Counted from the stretch's first letter, positions 9,380 through 18,605 are shown. The stretch is 64,000 bases of DNA from JAJTCH01 sp040386195 (GCA_040386195.1 JAZKFV010000006.1:62001-126000), one strand, 5' to 3'. The notes: a model not told the origin generated them from the letters alone. Numbers and translations are program-made.

Positions 9380-10009
9380 ATGATGTTTAAAAAACTGCTT
9401 AAAACAGAATTCTTTTTTATAACTGCTCTGGCGTTGCATTTGGCAATTTTATTTTTGGCGTTTTTTAAAACGCAAAATTCTGACTCGCCCGTTTTGTCTT
9501 TTAGCATTTCAATTAATGATGCCGCTTCGGTAAAGCAAAACAGCATTTCAGCAACATCGGTTGCATCTTCTGTTCAGACAAAAAAGCCAAAAACAAAACA
9601 GGAAGTGACTAAAAATGACAATCAAAATAAAGCTCAAAAAGTAGAAAAAGAGCAAGATTCTAAAGTAAAATCTACCGGCAAGGAAGTTTCTAACTCAAAA
9701 CAACAAAATGCAGTTTTTGGTGAAAATGCGCCAGCAATTTTCGACGCTGCTTATTTAAATAATCCATCTCCATCTTATCCTGTTACATCTAAAAGAATGG
9801 GCGAGCAAGGCAGGGTTTTGCTCGATGTTTATGTTAATAAAGATGGTTTGGTTGAAAAAATTAATATCAATAAAAGCTCAGGCTTTTCAAGGCTGGATAA
9901 TGCTGCTTTGAATACAGTTAAAAAATGGCAATTTGTTCCGGCGAAAAAAAATGGCAACATTGAAAATTCTTGGGTGCAAGTGCCAATTAACTTTGTTTTA
10001 GAAAATTAA
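9380..10009 (+). CDS. tonB: TonB family energy-transducing protein
   Basis: This 209-aa protein has an N-terminal membrane anchor (about residues 11-30), a Lys/Gln-rich periplasmic linker, and a C-terminal TonB domain (about 125-205) with YPVTSKRMGEQGRVLLDVYV and the typical VKKWQFVPA strand. TonB couples the inner-membrane proton gradient to outer-membrane iron receptors. The linker is Lys- rather than Pro-rich, which is common outside enterobacteria. exbB follows 20 bases later and exbD overlaps exbB. The likely client is the siderophore receptor at 11750. ATG at 9383 is an equally possible start. Confidence 0.9.
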   Translation: MMFKKLLKTEFFFITALALHLAILFLAFFKTQNSDSPVLSFSISINDAASVKQNSISATSVASSVQTKKPKTKQEVTKNDNQNKAQKVEKEQDSKVKSTGKEVSNSKQQNAVFGENAPAIFDAAYLNNPSPSYPVTSKRMGEQGRVLLDVYVNKDGLVEKININKSSGFSRLDNAALNTVKKWQFVPAKKNGNIENSWVQVPINFVLEN

Positions 10010-10029
10010 TAACCTTAAAAATAAATTAT

Positions 10030-10725
10030 ATGAATTCATACGGAATGGGTCACTTTTGGACAAGCGGCGATTTTACAATTTATTCAGTAGCGTTGATATT
10101 GCTGGTGATGTCAGTTTTAAGCTGGACACAAATTTTCAGTAAAACTTATCGCTTTTGGCGTCAAAAAAGAATTTTAAATGCGCTAGAAAAATTCTGGCAG
10201 GAAATGACTATTAGCAAGGCTATAGAAGATTTAGGAAAAGAAGCTGGCTCTAACAATTCTTTTTATAATCTGGCAAAACAAGTTGTGGAAGCCGCAGAGC
10301 ATTTTGATGAAGATAAGGATAATCATATTGAGCATGGCTTAAATCGTGGTGAATTTATTACCAGAACTTTAAGACAAAGTATTAATCGCAGCACAGCAAA
10401 ATTAGAATCTGGATTAACAATGCTAGCTTCAATTGGCGCGGTTGCCCCATTCATTGGATTGTTTGGAACTGTTTATGGAATTTACGGCGCCTTGCTGGGA
10501 ATTTCTGCTAGCGGTGCTGCCACTTTGGATAAAGTTTCTGGCCCAGTTGGCGAGGCATTAATTATGACTGCTGCTGGCTTGTTCGTAGCAATTCCTGCCA
10601 CTCTTGCTTATAACGCTTTTGTTAGATTGAACCGTTTAGAATTAATGGAATTGGATGGTTTTGCTCACGATCTTTATTCTTATTTGAGCAATGGTGTAAA
10701 AGTTTCAAATAAAAAAGGAGAATAA
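10030..10725 (+). CDS. exbB: ExbB-type proton channel subunit (MotA/TolQ/ExbB family)
   Basis: The protein (231 aa) has three membrane segments at about residues 16-37, 138-160 and 175-198. The last two contain the family-typical GAVAPFIGLFGTVYGIY and EALIMTAAGLFVAIPA. It forms the inner-membrane motor with ExbD and TonB. Its position between tonB and exbD under a Fur-box promoter argues for ExbB rather than TolQ. The stop codon shares one base with the exbD start (TAATG). Confidence 0.93.
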   Translation: MNSYGMGHFWTSGDFTIYSVALILLVMSVLSWTQIFSKTYRFWRQKRILNALEKFWQEMTISKAIEDLGKEAGSNNSFYNLAKQVVEAAEHFDEDKDNHIEHGLNRGEFITRTLRQSINRSTAKLESGLTMLASIGAVAPFIGLFGTVYGIYGALLGISASGAATLDKVSGPVGEALIMTAAGLFVAIPATLAYNAFVRLNRLELMELDGFAHDLYSYLSNGVKVSNKKGE

Positions 10726-11138
10726 TGTCATTTGGAGGATTCAACAAACAAAATAGCGCGCCAATGAGCGAAATGAACACCACGCCTTTGGTGGATGTGA
10801 TGTTGGTTTTATTAATTATTTTCATCATCACCGCGCCGCTGATTACCAACAGCGTGAATATTAATTTGCCGAGCAGCAAATCTTCAGCAACGCCACAAAA
10901 ACCAAATATTGTCAGCGTTGGAATTGATGAAAAAGAAAGATTATTTTGGAATGGCAAAGAAATTAATGAAGATCAGCTAGCTTTGCTTTTGGAAGATGCT
11001 GTTAAAAATAATTCAAATACCGAGCTACAACTTCAAGCTGATCACAACACCAGATATGAAAAAATTACTGATGTTATGACTAAGGCTGATCAAGCTGGAA
11101 TTAGCAAAATGGGTTTTGCAACTCGGGTTGGAAATTAG
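10725..11138 (+). CDS. exbD: ExbD-type biopolymer transport protein
   Basis: The protein (137 aa) has one membrane segment (about 24-44) beginning with the conserved proton-conducting Asp24 in PLVDVMLVLLIIFI, then a periplasmic domain with the NLPSS motif. It partners ExbB and TonB. Translation is probably coupled to exbB through the TAATG overlap. The gene ends 4 bases inside the 3' end of the convergent secreted-protein gene. Confidence 0.93.
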   Translation: MSFGGFNKQNSAPMSEMNTTPLVDVMLVLLIIFIITAPLITNSVNINLPSSKSSATPQKPNIVSVGIDEKERLFWNGKEINEDQLALLLEDAVKNNSNTELQLQADHNTRYEKITDVMTKADQAGISKMGFATRVGN

Positions 11139-11518
11139 AGTTTTAATTTCCAAACCGCTTGAGAAAGTTGCTTAAACCATTTTCTGGTTTCTTTTTCATT
11201 GTGATTTTCTGATGAAGAATGCAAAGCCTGAACTGCTTCTCCAACATTATCCACGGTGCTATTGTTTTTATGATCTTCGATAAGTTTATCTGAGGCAGTT
11301 TCCAAAGAATAAGTTATCTCGTGAATCTTCTCCAAATCTTGATCGGATAATTTTTGCTTAGCGACAATTTTATTAATATCCGAAATTTTGCTATTCAGAA
11401 CTTTTACCGCCTGAGCAGATGATGCAATTTTTTTTCCTTCATAATGCATAGTTCTTTCCTCAGCATAAGCGCCAGATGAAAGCATAATTAGAATGGAGGC
11501 GAGGGCGATAATTTTCAT
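11135..11518 (-). CDS. small secreted helical protein, DUF6746-like
   Basis: I take the ATG at 11518, giving 127 aa that begin MKIIALASILIML, a clear signal peptide with likely cleavage after AYA (about residue 18). A longer frame to 11575 would put 19 polar residues before the signal peptide. The mature protein is helical and contains KIHEITYSLETASDKL. This resembles a motif I recall from proteobacterial DUF6746 proteins; that match is from memory. It lies between two Fur-controlled transcription units, and its start is 132 bases from the nearest Fur box, so iron regulation is possible. Confidence 0.65.
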   Translation of the reverse strand: MKIIALASILIMLSSGAYAEERTMHYEGKKIASSAQAVKVLNSKISDINKIVAKQKLSDQDLEKIHEITYSLETASDKLIEDHKNNSTVDNVGEAVQALHSSSENHNEKETRKWFKQLSQAVWKLKL

Positions 11519-11649
11519 AGTTTGATTTGGTTGGTTAATTTGTAATGCCAATTCTGGATTATTTCTTATCCCCAATTGGCGTTTTAAGACAGGATTTTAC
11601 GCTGCTTCTTATTTGTAAATATTTGCAATTAAAAAATCAAATAAAAAAT

Positions 11650-11712
11650 GATAATGATTATCATTATCTGTTGACATTAAAAATTGTATTAGTGATAATG
11701 ATTATCATTATT
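11650..11712 (+). promoter_or_regulatory. Double Fur box embracing the siderophore receptor promoter
   Basis: Two near-identical Fur boxes lie at 11650-11668 (GATAATGATTATCATTATC, a 19-bp near-palindrome) and 11694-11712 (last base T instead of C). Between and over them sits a strong promoter: TTGACA (11671-11676), exactly 17 bases, GATAAT (11694-11699). The second box covers the -10 and the first abuts the -35 on its upstream side, so bound Fur would shut the promoter. Confidence 0.85.
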
Positions 11713-11749
11713 GCTTTTTCAACTTCTATTAATTTAACAATCGACCCTT

Positions 11750-13909
11750 ATGAACATTATCTTCAAAGCCTCTGGCTCATTTTCTGAATTTACCAAAAAA
11801 ACCGCATCACAATTGATCGTTAGTTCGGTTATGGCGAGTTATCTGGCAGTTAACCCAGCAATGGCAGCAGAATCTGGAATTACCAAACTTCCCGCAATTA
11901 CAGTTAGTGAAACTCGTGATGATGATAGTGATAGTTATAAAAATTCTTCCTCATCGCTGAATAAATTAACCGCTCCATTAAAAGATACTCCAAAAACAAT
12001 TACTGTAATTCCAAAATCATTAATGGAAGATCAAGGTGCAACTTCGCTTAAAGACGCTTTACGAAATGTGCCTGGTTTAAGCATAAATTCTGGGGAAGGT
12101 GGAAATCAGGGTGATAGTGTTAATATTCGCGGCTTTACTTCTCGCAATGATTTTTTCATTGATGGAATGCGTGATTTTGGAAATTATAATCGTGATCCGT
12201 TTAATATTGAGTCATTAGAAGTGTTGCAAGGTCCAGCATCAATATTATTTGGTCGTGGTTCAACTGGCGGGGTGGTTAATCAGAAAAGTAAAGAAGCGCG
12301 TTTGGGAAATTATAATAAAAGTAGTGTTGCCTTAGCAACTAACGACACTACTCGTTTTACAACTGATGTTAACCGAGAACTTTCAGATACCAGTGCGTTT
12401 AGAATTAATTTAATGGCGCATCATAATGAAGTTGAAGATCGTGATACAGTTGAGGATAATCGCTTTGGTATTGCCCCTTCACTATCTTTTGGGCTTGGCA
12501 CTGACACCAGATTAACTTTAGATTATTTGCACCAAAAAGAAGATAATATTCCTGATTATGGAATTGGTTTTATGAATGGCAGACCTGCCAAAGTTGATCG
12601 CAGTAATTATTATGGATTCCAAGATGATTACTTTAAATCAGAAGTTGATATTGCAACTGCAAAATTTGAACATGATTTTAACAAAGATGTGTCCGTCAGT
12701 AATAAATTAAGATACGCCAATTATCAGCGTCAATTAAATACAACTCAGCCAACATATAGTACGCCTTTCGTAAATGCTACTCGAGGTAATATTAATGTTG
12801 ATAGCACCGAAACTGCGCTTATTAATCAAACTGATTTGAAAGTAAAATTTGATACTTTTGGTCTGAGGCATGAATCAGTTAGTGGAGTTGAACTTTCCAG
12901 AGAAACTTCTGCACCAACAAGATTTACTTATACCGGCATTCCATCAACTAATATACAGAATCCGGCTGAGGCATATTTTTCTTACACTACAAAAACCCTG
13001 AGCTCAAAAACCGAAGGCAGCAATGACACTTTGGCGGCCTATTTTTCTGATACATTACATTTAAATCAAAAATGGGATATTCTGGGCAGCGTTCGTTTTG
13101 ATCATTTAAAATCAAGATTTCAACAAGAACAGCCTGTGGCAAATGCTGCTAATTTTTCCCAAATTAACAATAATATTAGTTGGAGTGGTGGCGTGGTTTA
13201 TAAGCCAACTGATAATGGCAGTATCTATGTTAGCGCCGGATCTTCTTTCCAACCATCGGCTGAAACTTTCTCTTTACAACAAGTTCCACAAACCGGAACC
13301 GCCAGAGTTTCCTCCAATATTGATCCTGAAACCAGCAGAACTTATGAAGTTGGTACTAAATGGGATTTCTTCAAGAAAAAACTTTCAACTAGCTTTGCTA
13401 TTTTTCGCACTGAAAAAAATAAAGTTCGTGAAAATGATCCAAACAACAGCACATCTTTTGTTCTGGTTGGCAAACAAGTGGTTGACGGTTTTCAAGCGCA
13501 AGTTTCGGGAAATTTAACCAATAAGTGGCAAATCTTCTCCGGATATTCTTATATGAATGGCAGAGTTTCAAAATCAGCATTAATCACTACTCCAAAAGGA
13601 ACGGTATTGGGTGGAACTCCAAAACATACTTTTAACTTATTTACCACTTACAAATTACCGTATAATTTAGAAGTTGGTGGCGGTTTAAATGCAATTTCAG
13701 ATCGTCGTGGCTCAACTTTAGCTACTGCCAACAAAGCGCCGGGATATGCCACATATAACGCAATGACTAAATATACTTTAAATGAAAACATTGATTTTCA
13801 ATTTAATGTCGAAAACTTAACCAACACATATTATTATGACCAAGTCGCGGGAAGAGTTGTTCCTGGAGAGGGTCGAGTATTTATGTTAACCACTAATTTT
13901 AGTTTCTAA
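11750..13909 (+). CDS. TonB-dependent siderophore receptor (Fiu/PiuA type)
   Basis: The protein (719 aa) has a long signal peptide ending near AMA-AES (about residue 40), a TonB box in LPAITVSET, a plug domain with the VNIRGFTSRNDFFIDGMRD and LEVLQGPASILFGRGSTGG motifs, and a 22-strand-type barrel ending in Phe (TTNFSF). This is the TonB-dependent siderophore receptor family. Coupling to a PiuC-type hydroxylase gene and a PepSY gene, as in the Pseudomonas piu cluster and E. coli fiu-ybiX, suggests a catecholate or monocatecholate ligand. The substrate is inferred from context only. Two Fur boxes precede it. Its stop overlaps the next start (TAATG). Confidence 0.93.
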   Translation: MNIIFKASGSFSEFTKKTASQLIVSSVMASYLAVNPAMAAESGITKLPAITVSETRDDDSDSYKNSSSSLNKLTAPLKDTPKTITVIPKSLMEDQGATSLKDALRNVPGLSINSGEGGNQGDSVNIRGFTSRNDFFIDGMRDFGNYNRDPFNIESLEVLQGPASILFGRGSTGGVVNQKSKEARLGNYNKSSVALATNDTTRFTTDVNRELSDTSAFRINLMAHHNEVEDRDTVEDNRFGIAPSLSFGLGTDTRLTLDYLHQKEDNIPDYGIGFMNGRPAKVDRSNYYGFQDDYFKSEVDIATAKFEHDFNKDVSVSNKLRYANYQRQLNTTQPTYSTPFVNATRGNINVDSTETALINQTDLKVKFDTFGLRHESVSGVELSRETSAPTRFTYTGIPSTNIQNPAEAYFSYTTKTLSSKTEGSNDTLAAYFSDTLHLNQKWDILGSVRFDHLKSRFQQEQPVANAANFSQINNNISWSGGVVYKPTDNGSIYVSAGSSFQPSAETFSLQQVPQTGTARVSSNIDPETSRTYEVGTKWDFFKKKLSTSFAIFRTEKNKVRENDPNNSTSFVLVGKQVVDGFQAQVSGNLTNKWQIFSGYSYMNGRVSKSALITTPKGTVLGGTPKHTFNLFTTYKLPYNLEVGGGLNAISDRRGSTLATANKAPGYATYNAMTKYTLNENIDFQFNVENLTNTYYYDQVAGRVVPGEGRVFMLTTNFSF

Positions 13910-14589
13910 TGTTATTACAAATTCCCCAAGTTTTAAGCAAAGAGCAAGTTCTGAATTGTCGTAGAATTTTAGATTCAGCTAGTTGGGTTGATGGCAAAGT
14001 GACTGCTGGGCATCAATCTGCTAAGGCTAAGAATAATATGCAAATTCCAGAAAACAGCGCCAGTGCCAAAGAACTTAGGGAAATTGTTTTAACTGCATTA
14101 GAAAAAAATCCACTTTTTATTTCCGCAGCACTTCCTTTGAGAGTTTTTCCGCCACTTTTTAATCGTTATAGTGGCGGGCAAAATTTTGGAACTCATATTG
14201 ATAACGCCATTCGTTATATTCCGGGAACCGGAAACCCAATCAGAACTGATCTTTCAGCAACTTTATTTCTTGCTGAGCCAGATGAATATGAGGGCGGAGA
14301 ATTGGTTATTGAAGATAATTATGGCATTCACAAAGTAAAACTTGCGGCGGGAGATATGATTTTATATCCATCAACTAGCTTGCATCATGTAACCGAAGTG
14401 ACCAAAGGTGCTAGAGTGGCGTCTTTTTTTTGGATTCAAAGTATGATTCGTGATGATGCTAAAAGAACTCTGCTTTTCGATTTAGATAATGCTATTCGTT
14501 CATCTTTGGCGGCAAATCCCAATCATCCTTCATCAATTCAAATGACCGGGATTTATCATAATCTGCTGCGTATGTGGTCTGAGGTATAA
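13909..14589 (+). CDS. piuC: PKHD-type 2-oxoglutarate/Fe(II) hydroxylase, PiuC/YbiX family
   Basis: The protein (226 aa) matches the PiuC family in length and motifs. The iron-binding His96-x-Asp98 sits in FGTHIDNAIRY, the second His is in SLHHVTEV (159 or 160), and Arg169 in KGARVAS would bind 2-oxoglutarate. The family is linked to iron uptake and its substrate is not settled. The start shares one base with the receptor stop, so the two are co-translated, and the PepSY gene follows after 4 bases. Confidence 0.92.
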   Translation: MLLQIPQVLSKEQVLNCRRILDSASWVDGKVTAGHQSAKAKNNMQIPENSASAKELREIVLTALEKNPLFISAALPLRVFPPLFNRYSGGQNFGTHIDNAIRYIPGTGNPIRTDLSATLFLAEPDEYEGGELVIEDNYGIHKVKLAAGDMILYPSTSLHHVTEVTKGARVASFFWIQSMIRDDAKRTLLFDLDNAIRSSLAANPNHPSSIQMTGIYHNLLRMWSEV

Positions 14590-14593
14590 TTTT

Positions 14594-15694
14594 ATGACAC
14601 GAAAAATCATAAAAAAAATTCATCTTTGGTTAACGCTGATATTTTTTATCCCGCTTGTAATTCAGGGTTTAAGCGGAACTGTTATGGTTTTTGAGAGTGA
14701 AATTGAAGATTTAATTTCTGGTCACAAAGAATATAAATTACCCAACAATTACGAAAATCAGAATTCACCGGAAATCGATAAAATAATTGCTACCGCTCAA
14801 AATGTTGTTCCTAAAAATTACTCCCCAAATTTTGCTCAATTTTTAGAAAATCAACCAGCAAAAATTAGTTTTGCAGCTGAAAAAAATCCAAAAATTTCAG
14901 TTTTTGTTGATCCATTCACATTAGAAATTCTGGGGCGGGAAACATCAAATCCAAATGCGGTTCTAAAAACAATTCATCAATTACACACCAACCTTTTAAT
15001 TGCCGGAAAAACCGGAAGAAATTTGATTGGCTATGTGGGAATTGTTATGTTTTTAATGCTTATCAGCGGAATTATCATTTGGTTTCCAAAGCAGATATCA
15101 CGCTTAAAAGAAGGCTTTTCTTTCAAATTCTCCGATAGCGGATTTAATTTTCACCGTCGTCTACACAAGTCAGTTGGAATCTGGTCTTATCTGGTTTTCT
15201 TCATTGTCACTTTCAGCGGAATTTACATTGTTTTCCCACAATATATTGAACCTATATTCATCGAAGGCAGAATGCGCGAGAAAATTACTTTACCGAGGCA
15301 AGAGGGCAGAGTTGCTGATGTTAATGAAGTAATAAAAATTACCCGAAATGTTTTTCCTGATGAAAAAATTATCTCAATTTTTATTTCCAACACATCTGAT
15401 CGTCCTTACCGAGTAAACTTAAAACCAAATAATTACATTACCGGCGGCCCAATGATTAATGTGAATATTGATCCTATAAAAGCAGAAATTATTAAAGTTC
15501 AAAACCCTGATAAATTCACCATTGGCGCAACTATTATGGCTTGGCAAGCTCCCTTACATTTTGGCGAAGTCTTTGGTTTGCCATGGAGAATTGCTCTTTT
15601 ATTATGCGGGTTTTTGCCGCTCTTATTTACAATCACCGGAATTTCTATGTGGTGGAAAAAGAGGAAAAGCCAAAAATTAAGAATTGCAAAATAA
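14594..15694 (+). CDS. PepSY-domain iron-regulated membrane protein (PiuB-like)
   Basis: The protein (366 aa) starts with KIHLWLTLIFFIPLVIQGLSG, the typical first helix of PepSY-associated membrane proteins. Further membrane segments lie at about 145-165, 195-215 and 330-355. His residues are present in RRLHKSVG and in the first helix. Members of this group include PiuB and are often encoded beside siderophore receptors, where a role in reducing ferric siderophores has been proposed. It is the third gene of the Fur-controlled operon. An inverted repeat (15789-15807) lies downstream, before rpsB. Confidence 0.85.
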   Translation: MTRKIIKKIHLWLTLIFFIPLVIQGLSGTVMVFESEIEDLISGHKEYKLPNNYENQNSPEIDKIIATAQNVVPKNYSPNFAQFLENQPAKISFAAEKNPKISVFVDPFTLEILGRETSNPNAVLKTIHQLHTNLLIAGKTGRNLIGYVGIVMFLMLISGIIIWFPKQISRLKEGFSFKFSDSGFNFHRRLHKSVGIWSYLVFFIVTFSGIYIVFPQYIEPIFIEGRMREKITLPRQEGRVADVNEVIKITRNVFPDEKIISIFISNTSDRPYRVNLKPNNYITGGPMINVNIDPIKAEIIKVQNPDKFTIGATIMAWQAPLHFGEVFGLPWRIALLLCGFLPLLFTITGISMWWKKRKSQKLRIAK

Positions 15695-15849
15695 GATTCT
15701 GGTGCGTAAAATGACCGCCCTTTGAATAAGCGTGCACAAGTGCTTCTCAATTAATTTTAACAATCTTAGATATTAGCTGATATTGGTGTTGGTTTGTTTA
15801 AAACCAATTCTTTGCTAGCATCTCAAAATTAACCAATAATTTAAATTTT

Positions 15850-16827
15850 ATGACTAAAGACAACAATCTACCCGCGTTCACCATCAAACAACTTCTCGAA
15901 GCTGGCGTTCATTTTGGACACAAAACCATGCGTCGTAATCCAAAAATGTCAAAATATATTTTTGGCGACAGAAACAATCTGAGCATCATCAACCTTGAAC
16001 AAACTGCAGTTTGCCTACACACTGCACTTAAAGCTGTAAAAGAAATTGCTAAAAATAACGGCAGAATTTTGTTTGTTGCTACAAAAAAACAAGCTTTCGA
16101 CGCTGTTGAAGAATCTGCAAAAAGATGTGGTCAATATTATGTCAATCAACGTTGGTTGGGCGGAATGCTTACTAACTGGAAAACCATTTCTCAATCAATC
16201 AAAACTTTAAAGAAAATTGAAGAACAGCTAGCCGGTGACGAGCTTGGTTTGAATAAAAAAGAAAGATTATTTTTGGATCGTCAAAGAATTAAATTAGAAA
16301 ATGCTTTGGGCGGTATCAGAAATATGGGCGGTTATCCTGATTTAGTTTTCATCATTGATATCAACCGTGAAGCTCTTGCGATCGCTGAAGCTAAAAAACT
16401 TGGCGTGCCAATTATGGCAATTTTAGATACCAACGTTAATCCTGATGGAATTGCTTTTCCAATTCCTGGCAATGACGACTCAGTTAAAGCAATCAAATTA
16501 TATTGCCGTTTAATTTCTGACGCAGCTTTGGCGGGCATTAAAGAAAATATGGCGATTGCTGGCGTTGATGTTAGTAAGCTTGAAGGCGCTTCTTCTGAAT
16601 CAATTTTAGAAGCAGCTAATGCTAGAAAACCTGAGGAAAGAAAACCTGAAGCTAAAAAAGATACTATCACTAAAAAAGCTGATAGAAAAGACGCCAAAGG
16701 GGATAACGGAAAGCCGTTTAAACCAACTGGCGAGAAAAAAGATTTTAAGCCAAAAGCCGCAGCCGAAAAAGCTCCAGCTTCTAAAAAACCAGCTGCAAAA
16801 AAACCAGCATCTAAACCAACAAAATAA
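15850..16827 (+). CDS. rpsB: 30S ribosomal protein S2 with basic C-terminal extension
   Basis: The first about 245 residues are canonical S2, including LLEAGVHFGHKTMRRNPKM and RWLGGMLTNWKT. The remaining about 80 residues are Lys/Ala/Pro-rich low complexity with repeats such as KKPAAKKPASKP. The total of 325 aa exceeds the usual 240-260. It heads the conserved cluster rpsB-tsf-pyrH-frr-uppS-cdsA. An inverted repeat TTGGTTT/AAACCAA (15789-15795/15801-15807) lies 42 bases upstream of the start and may be a leader structure or a weak terminator of the iron operon. Confidence 0.97.
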   Translation: MTKDNNLPAFTIKQLLEAGVHFGHKTMRRNPKMSKYIFGDRNNLSIINLEQTAVCLHTALKAVKEIAKNNGRILFVATKKQAFDAVEESAKRCGQYYVNQRWLGGMLTNWKTISQSIKTLKKIEEQLAGDELGLNKKERLFLDRQRIKLENALGGIRNMGGYPDLVFIIDINREALAIAEAKKLGVPIMAILDTNVNPDGIAFPIPGNDDSVKAIKLYCRLISDAALAGIKENMAIAGVDVSKLEGASSESILEAANARKPEERKPEAKKDTITKKADRKDAKGDNGKPFKPTGEKKDFKPKAAAEKAPASKKPAAKKPASKPTK

Positions 16828-16890
16828 TTCGCTTGCGCTTCGCTACAGCGCAACTAGTTCATTCATAATTTAAATTAATAATTCATTTAT

Positions 16891-17808
16891 ATGGCAGATT
16901 TAGCATTAATAAAAAAACTTCGTGAAACCACTGGCTGCGGCATTGCAGATTGTAATAAAGCTTTGGCTGAAAATGGTGATGATTTTGAAAAATCGGTTGA
17001 TTGGTTGCGCAAAAAAGGTCTTTCAGCAGCAGTTAAAAAAGGCGGCAGAATTACTTCAGAAGGAATTGTTGCCGTGCAAATTCAAGGTTCAAATGCAGTA
17101 ATTTTAGAAGTTAATTCTGAAACTGACTTTGTGGCTAGAAACCAAAAATTCCAAGATTTTGTTAAAGCAGTTGCTTCAGTATCATTTGGTGTTGGCGCTG
17201 AAATTGAAAAGCTTAAAGCTCAAAAATATCCAAATTCAGCAATTACTGTTGATGAAGAACTAAAAAACCAAATCGGTATTATTGGTGAAAATATCAACAT
17301 CAGAAGAGTTGATAATGTTTCTGCTCAAAACGGCTTGGTGATTAGCTATGTTCACAATGCAGTTGCTCCAAATTTAGGAAAAATTGCGGTTTTGGTTGCT
17401 TTAGAATCAGCTGGAGATAAAGCGAAATTGGAAGAATTTGGTCGTCAAATTGCTATGCATATTGCCGCTGCCAAACCAGACGCTTTAACTGTTGAAGCGG
17501 TTGATCCAAGCAAATTAAATCGTGAAATTGAGATTTTAAAAGAACAAGCTAGAGCTTCTGGCAAACCTGAAAGCATCATCGAAAAAATGATGGAAGGTAG
17601 AATCAGAAAATATTACGAAGAAGTTGTTCTTTTGGAACAAAATTTTGTAATGGATGACAAAGTTAAAATTAAAGATTTGTTGAAAAACTTTAGCAAAGAA
17701 ATTGGCTCTGAAACCACAATCTCCGGATTCAAACTTTTCATTCTTGGTGAAGGTATCGAAAAAAAAGAAACTGATTTTGCTGCTGAAGTTGCTTCAATGG
17801 CGAAATAA
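16891..17808 (+). CDS. tsf: Elongation factor Ts
   Basis: The protein (305 aa) begins with the EF-Ts UBA-like domain (LIKKLRETTGCGIADCNKALAE). It contains the EF-Tu-contact motif SETDFVARN at about residues 76-84, followed by two EF-Ts domains. It exchanges GDP for GTP on EF-Tu. The position after rpsB is the usual one. A heptamer inverted repeat fills the 82 bases between its stop and pyrH. Confidence 0.97.
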   Translation: MADLALIKKLRETTGCGIADCNKALAENGDDFEKSVDWLRKKGLSAAVKKGGRITSEGIVAVQIQGSNAVILEVNSETDFVARNQKFQDFVKAVASVSFGVGAEIEKLKAQKYPNSAITVDEELKNQIGIIGENINIRRVDNVSAQNGLVISYVHNAVAPNLGKIAVLVALESAGDKAKLEEFGRQIAMHIAAAKPDALTVEAVDPSKLNREIEILKEQARASGKPESIIEKMMEGRIRKYYEEVVLLEQNFVMDDKVKIKDLLKNFSKEIGSETTISGFKLFILGEGIEKKETDFAAEVASMAK

Positions 17809-17812
17809 TAAA

Positions 17813-17888
17813 TAGTCGTAAGTCGTAAGTCATAAGTCGTTAGTGATTTACTTACGACTTACGACTTATGACTTATAACTCACGACTA
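17813..17888. repeat. heptamer inverted repeat H2 between tsf and pyrH
   Basis: The left arm (17813-17844) consists of GTCGTAA, GTCATAA and GTCGTTA units. The right arm (17850-17888) consists of the complementary CTTACGA/CTTATGA units. The arms pair almost fully into a long AT-rich hairpin with a loop of about 5 bases. It ends 2 bases before the pyrH start codon, so the hairpin could affect ribosome access. Confidence 0.85.
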
Positions 17889-17890
17889 TT

Positions 17891-18592
17891 ATGTATAAAC
17901 GAATTCTCTTCAAAGTATCTGGCGAAGCAATGATGGGTGACAAGGGTTTTGGTCATGATCAATCGGCGATTTCTCGCATTTGTAATCAAATTATTAATAC
18001 TGTTAAACAAGGTTGCCAAATTTGTGTAGTAGTTGGTGGTGGCAATATTTTTCGTGGTGTGTCAGTTGCGGCTGCGGGAATGGAACGCGCTAGTGCTGAT
18101 TATATGGGAATGTTAGCAACTTGCATTAATGGGCTAGCTTTGCAAAGCGCTTTAGAAAAAGCTGGAGTTCCAACTCGTATGCAATCAGCAATTCAAATGG
18201 ATAGCATTTGCGAACCTTATGTTAAAAGACGCGCAGTGCGCCATTTAGAAAAGGGCAGGGTAGTAATTTTTACCGCTGGAACTGGCAATCCATTTTTCAC
18301 CACCGACACCGCCGCAGTTCTGCGCGCCATTGAAACTAATTGTGATGCAATTTTCAAAGGCACACAAGTTGATGGCGTTTATTCTGCCGATCCAAAAACT
18401 AATCCTGATGCTACTAGATATGATCGTTTAAGCTATCGTGATGTCATTAAACAAGATTTAAAAGTTATGGATCAAACCGCCATAACTCTGGCTAAAGACA
18501 ATAAATTGCCAATCATAGTTTTTTCAATTAAAAATGAAAATGCCCTGCAAGAAGTTGTCAATTCGCAAGGTAAATTCACAATTATTAACTAA
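17891..18592 (+). CDS. pyrH: UMP kinase
   Basis: The protein (233 aa) shows the amino-acid-kinase fold signatures of bacterial UMP kinase: LFKVSGEAMMG at the N-terminus, VVVGGGNIFRG at about residues 50-60, and TGNPFFTTDTAAVLRA at about 136-151. It phosphorylates UMP to UDP. It lies between tsf and frr as in most proteobacteria. The start codon is just after the H2 hairpin. Confidence 0.97.
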   Translation: MYKRILFKVSGEAMMGDKGFGHDQSAISRICNQIINTVKQGCQICVVVGGGNIFRGVSVAAAGMERASADYMGMLATCINGLALQSALEKAGVPTRMQSAIQMDSICEPYVKRRAVRHLEKGRVVIFTAGTGNPFFTTDTAAVLRAIETNCDAIFKGTQVDGVYSADPKTNPDATRYDRLSYRDVIKQDLKVMDQTAITLAKDNKLPIIVFSIKNENALQEVVNSQGKFTIIN

Positions 18593-18605
18593 ATAAAATT
18601 ATCAT

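Noticed and set aside
16332..16853. Minus-strand frame of 173 aa opposite rpsB
   Set aside because: It is fully antisense to rpsB, rich in Ala/Ser/Phe as expected from the complement of a Lys/Ala coding strand, with no own context.
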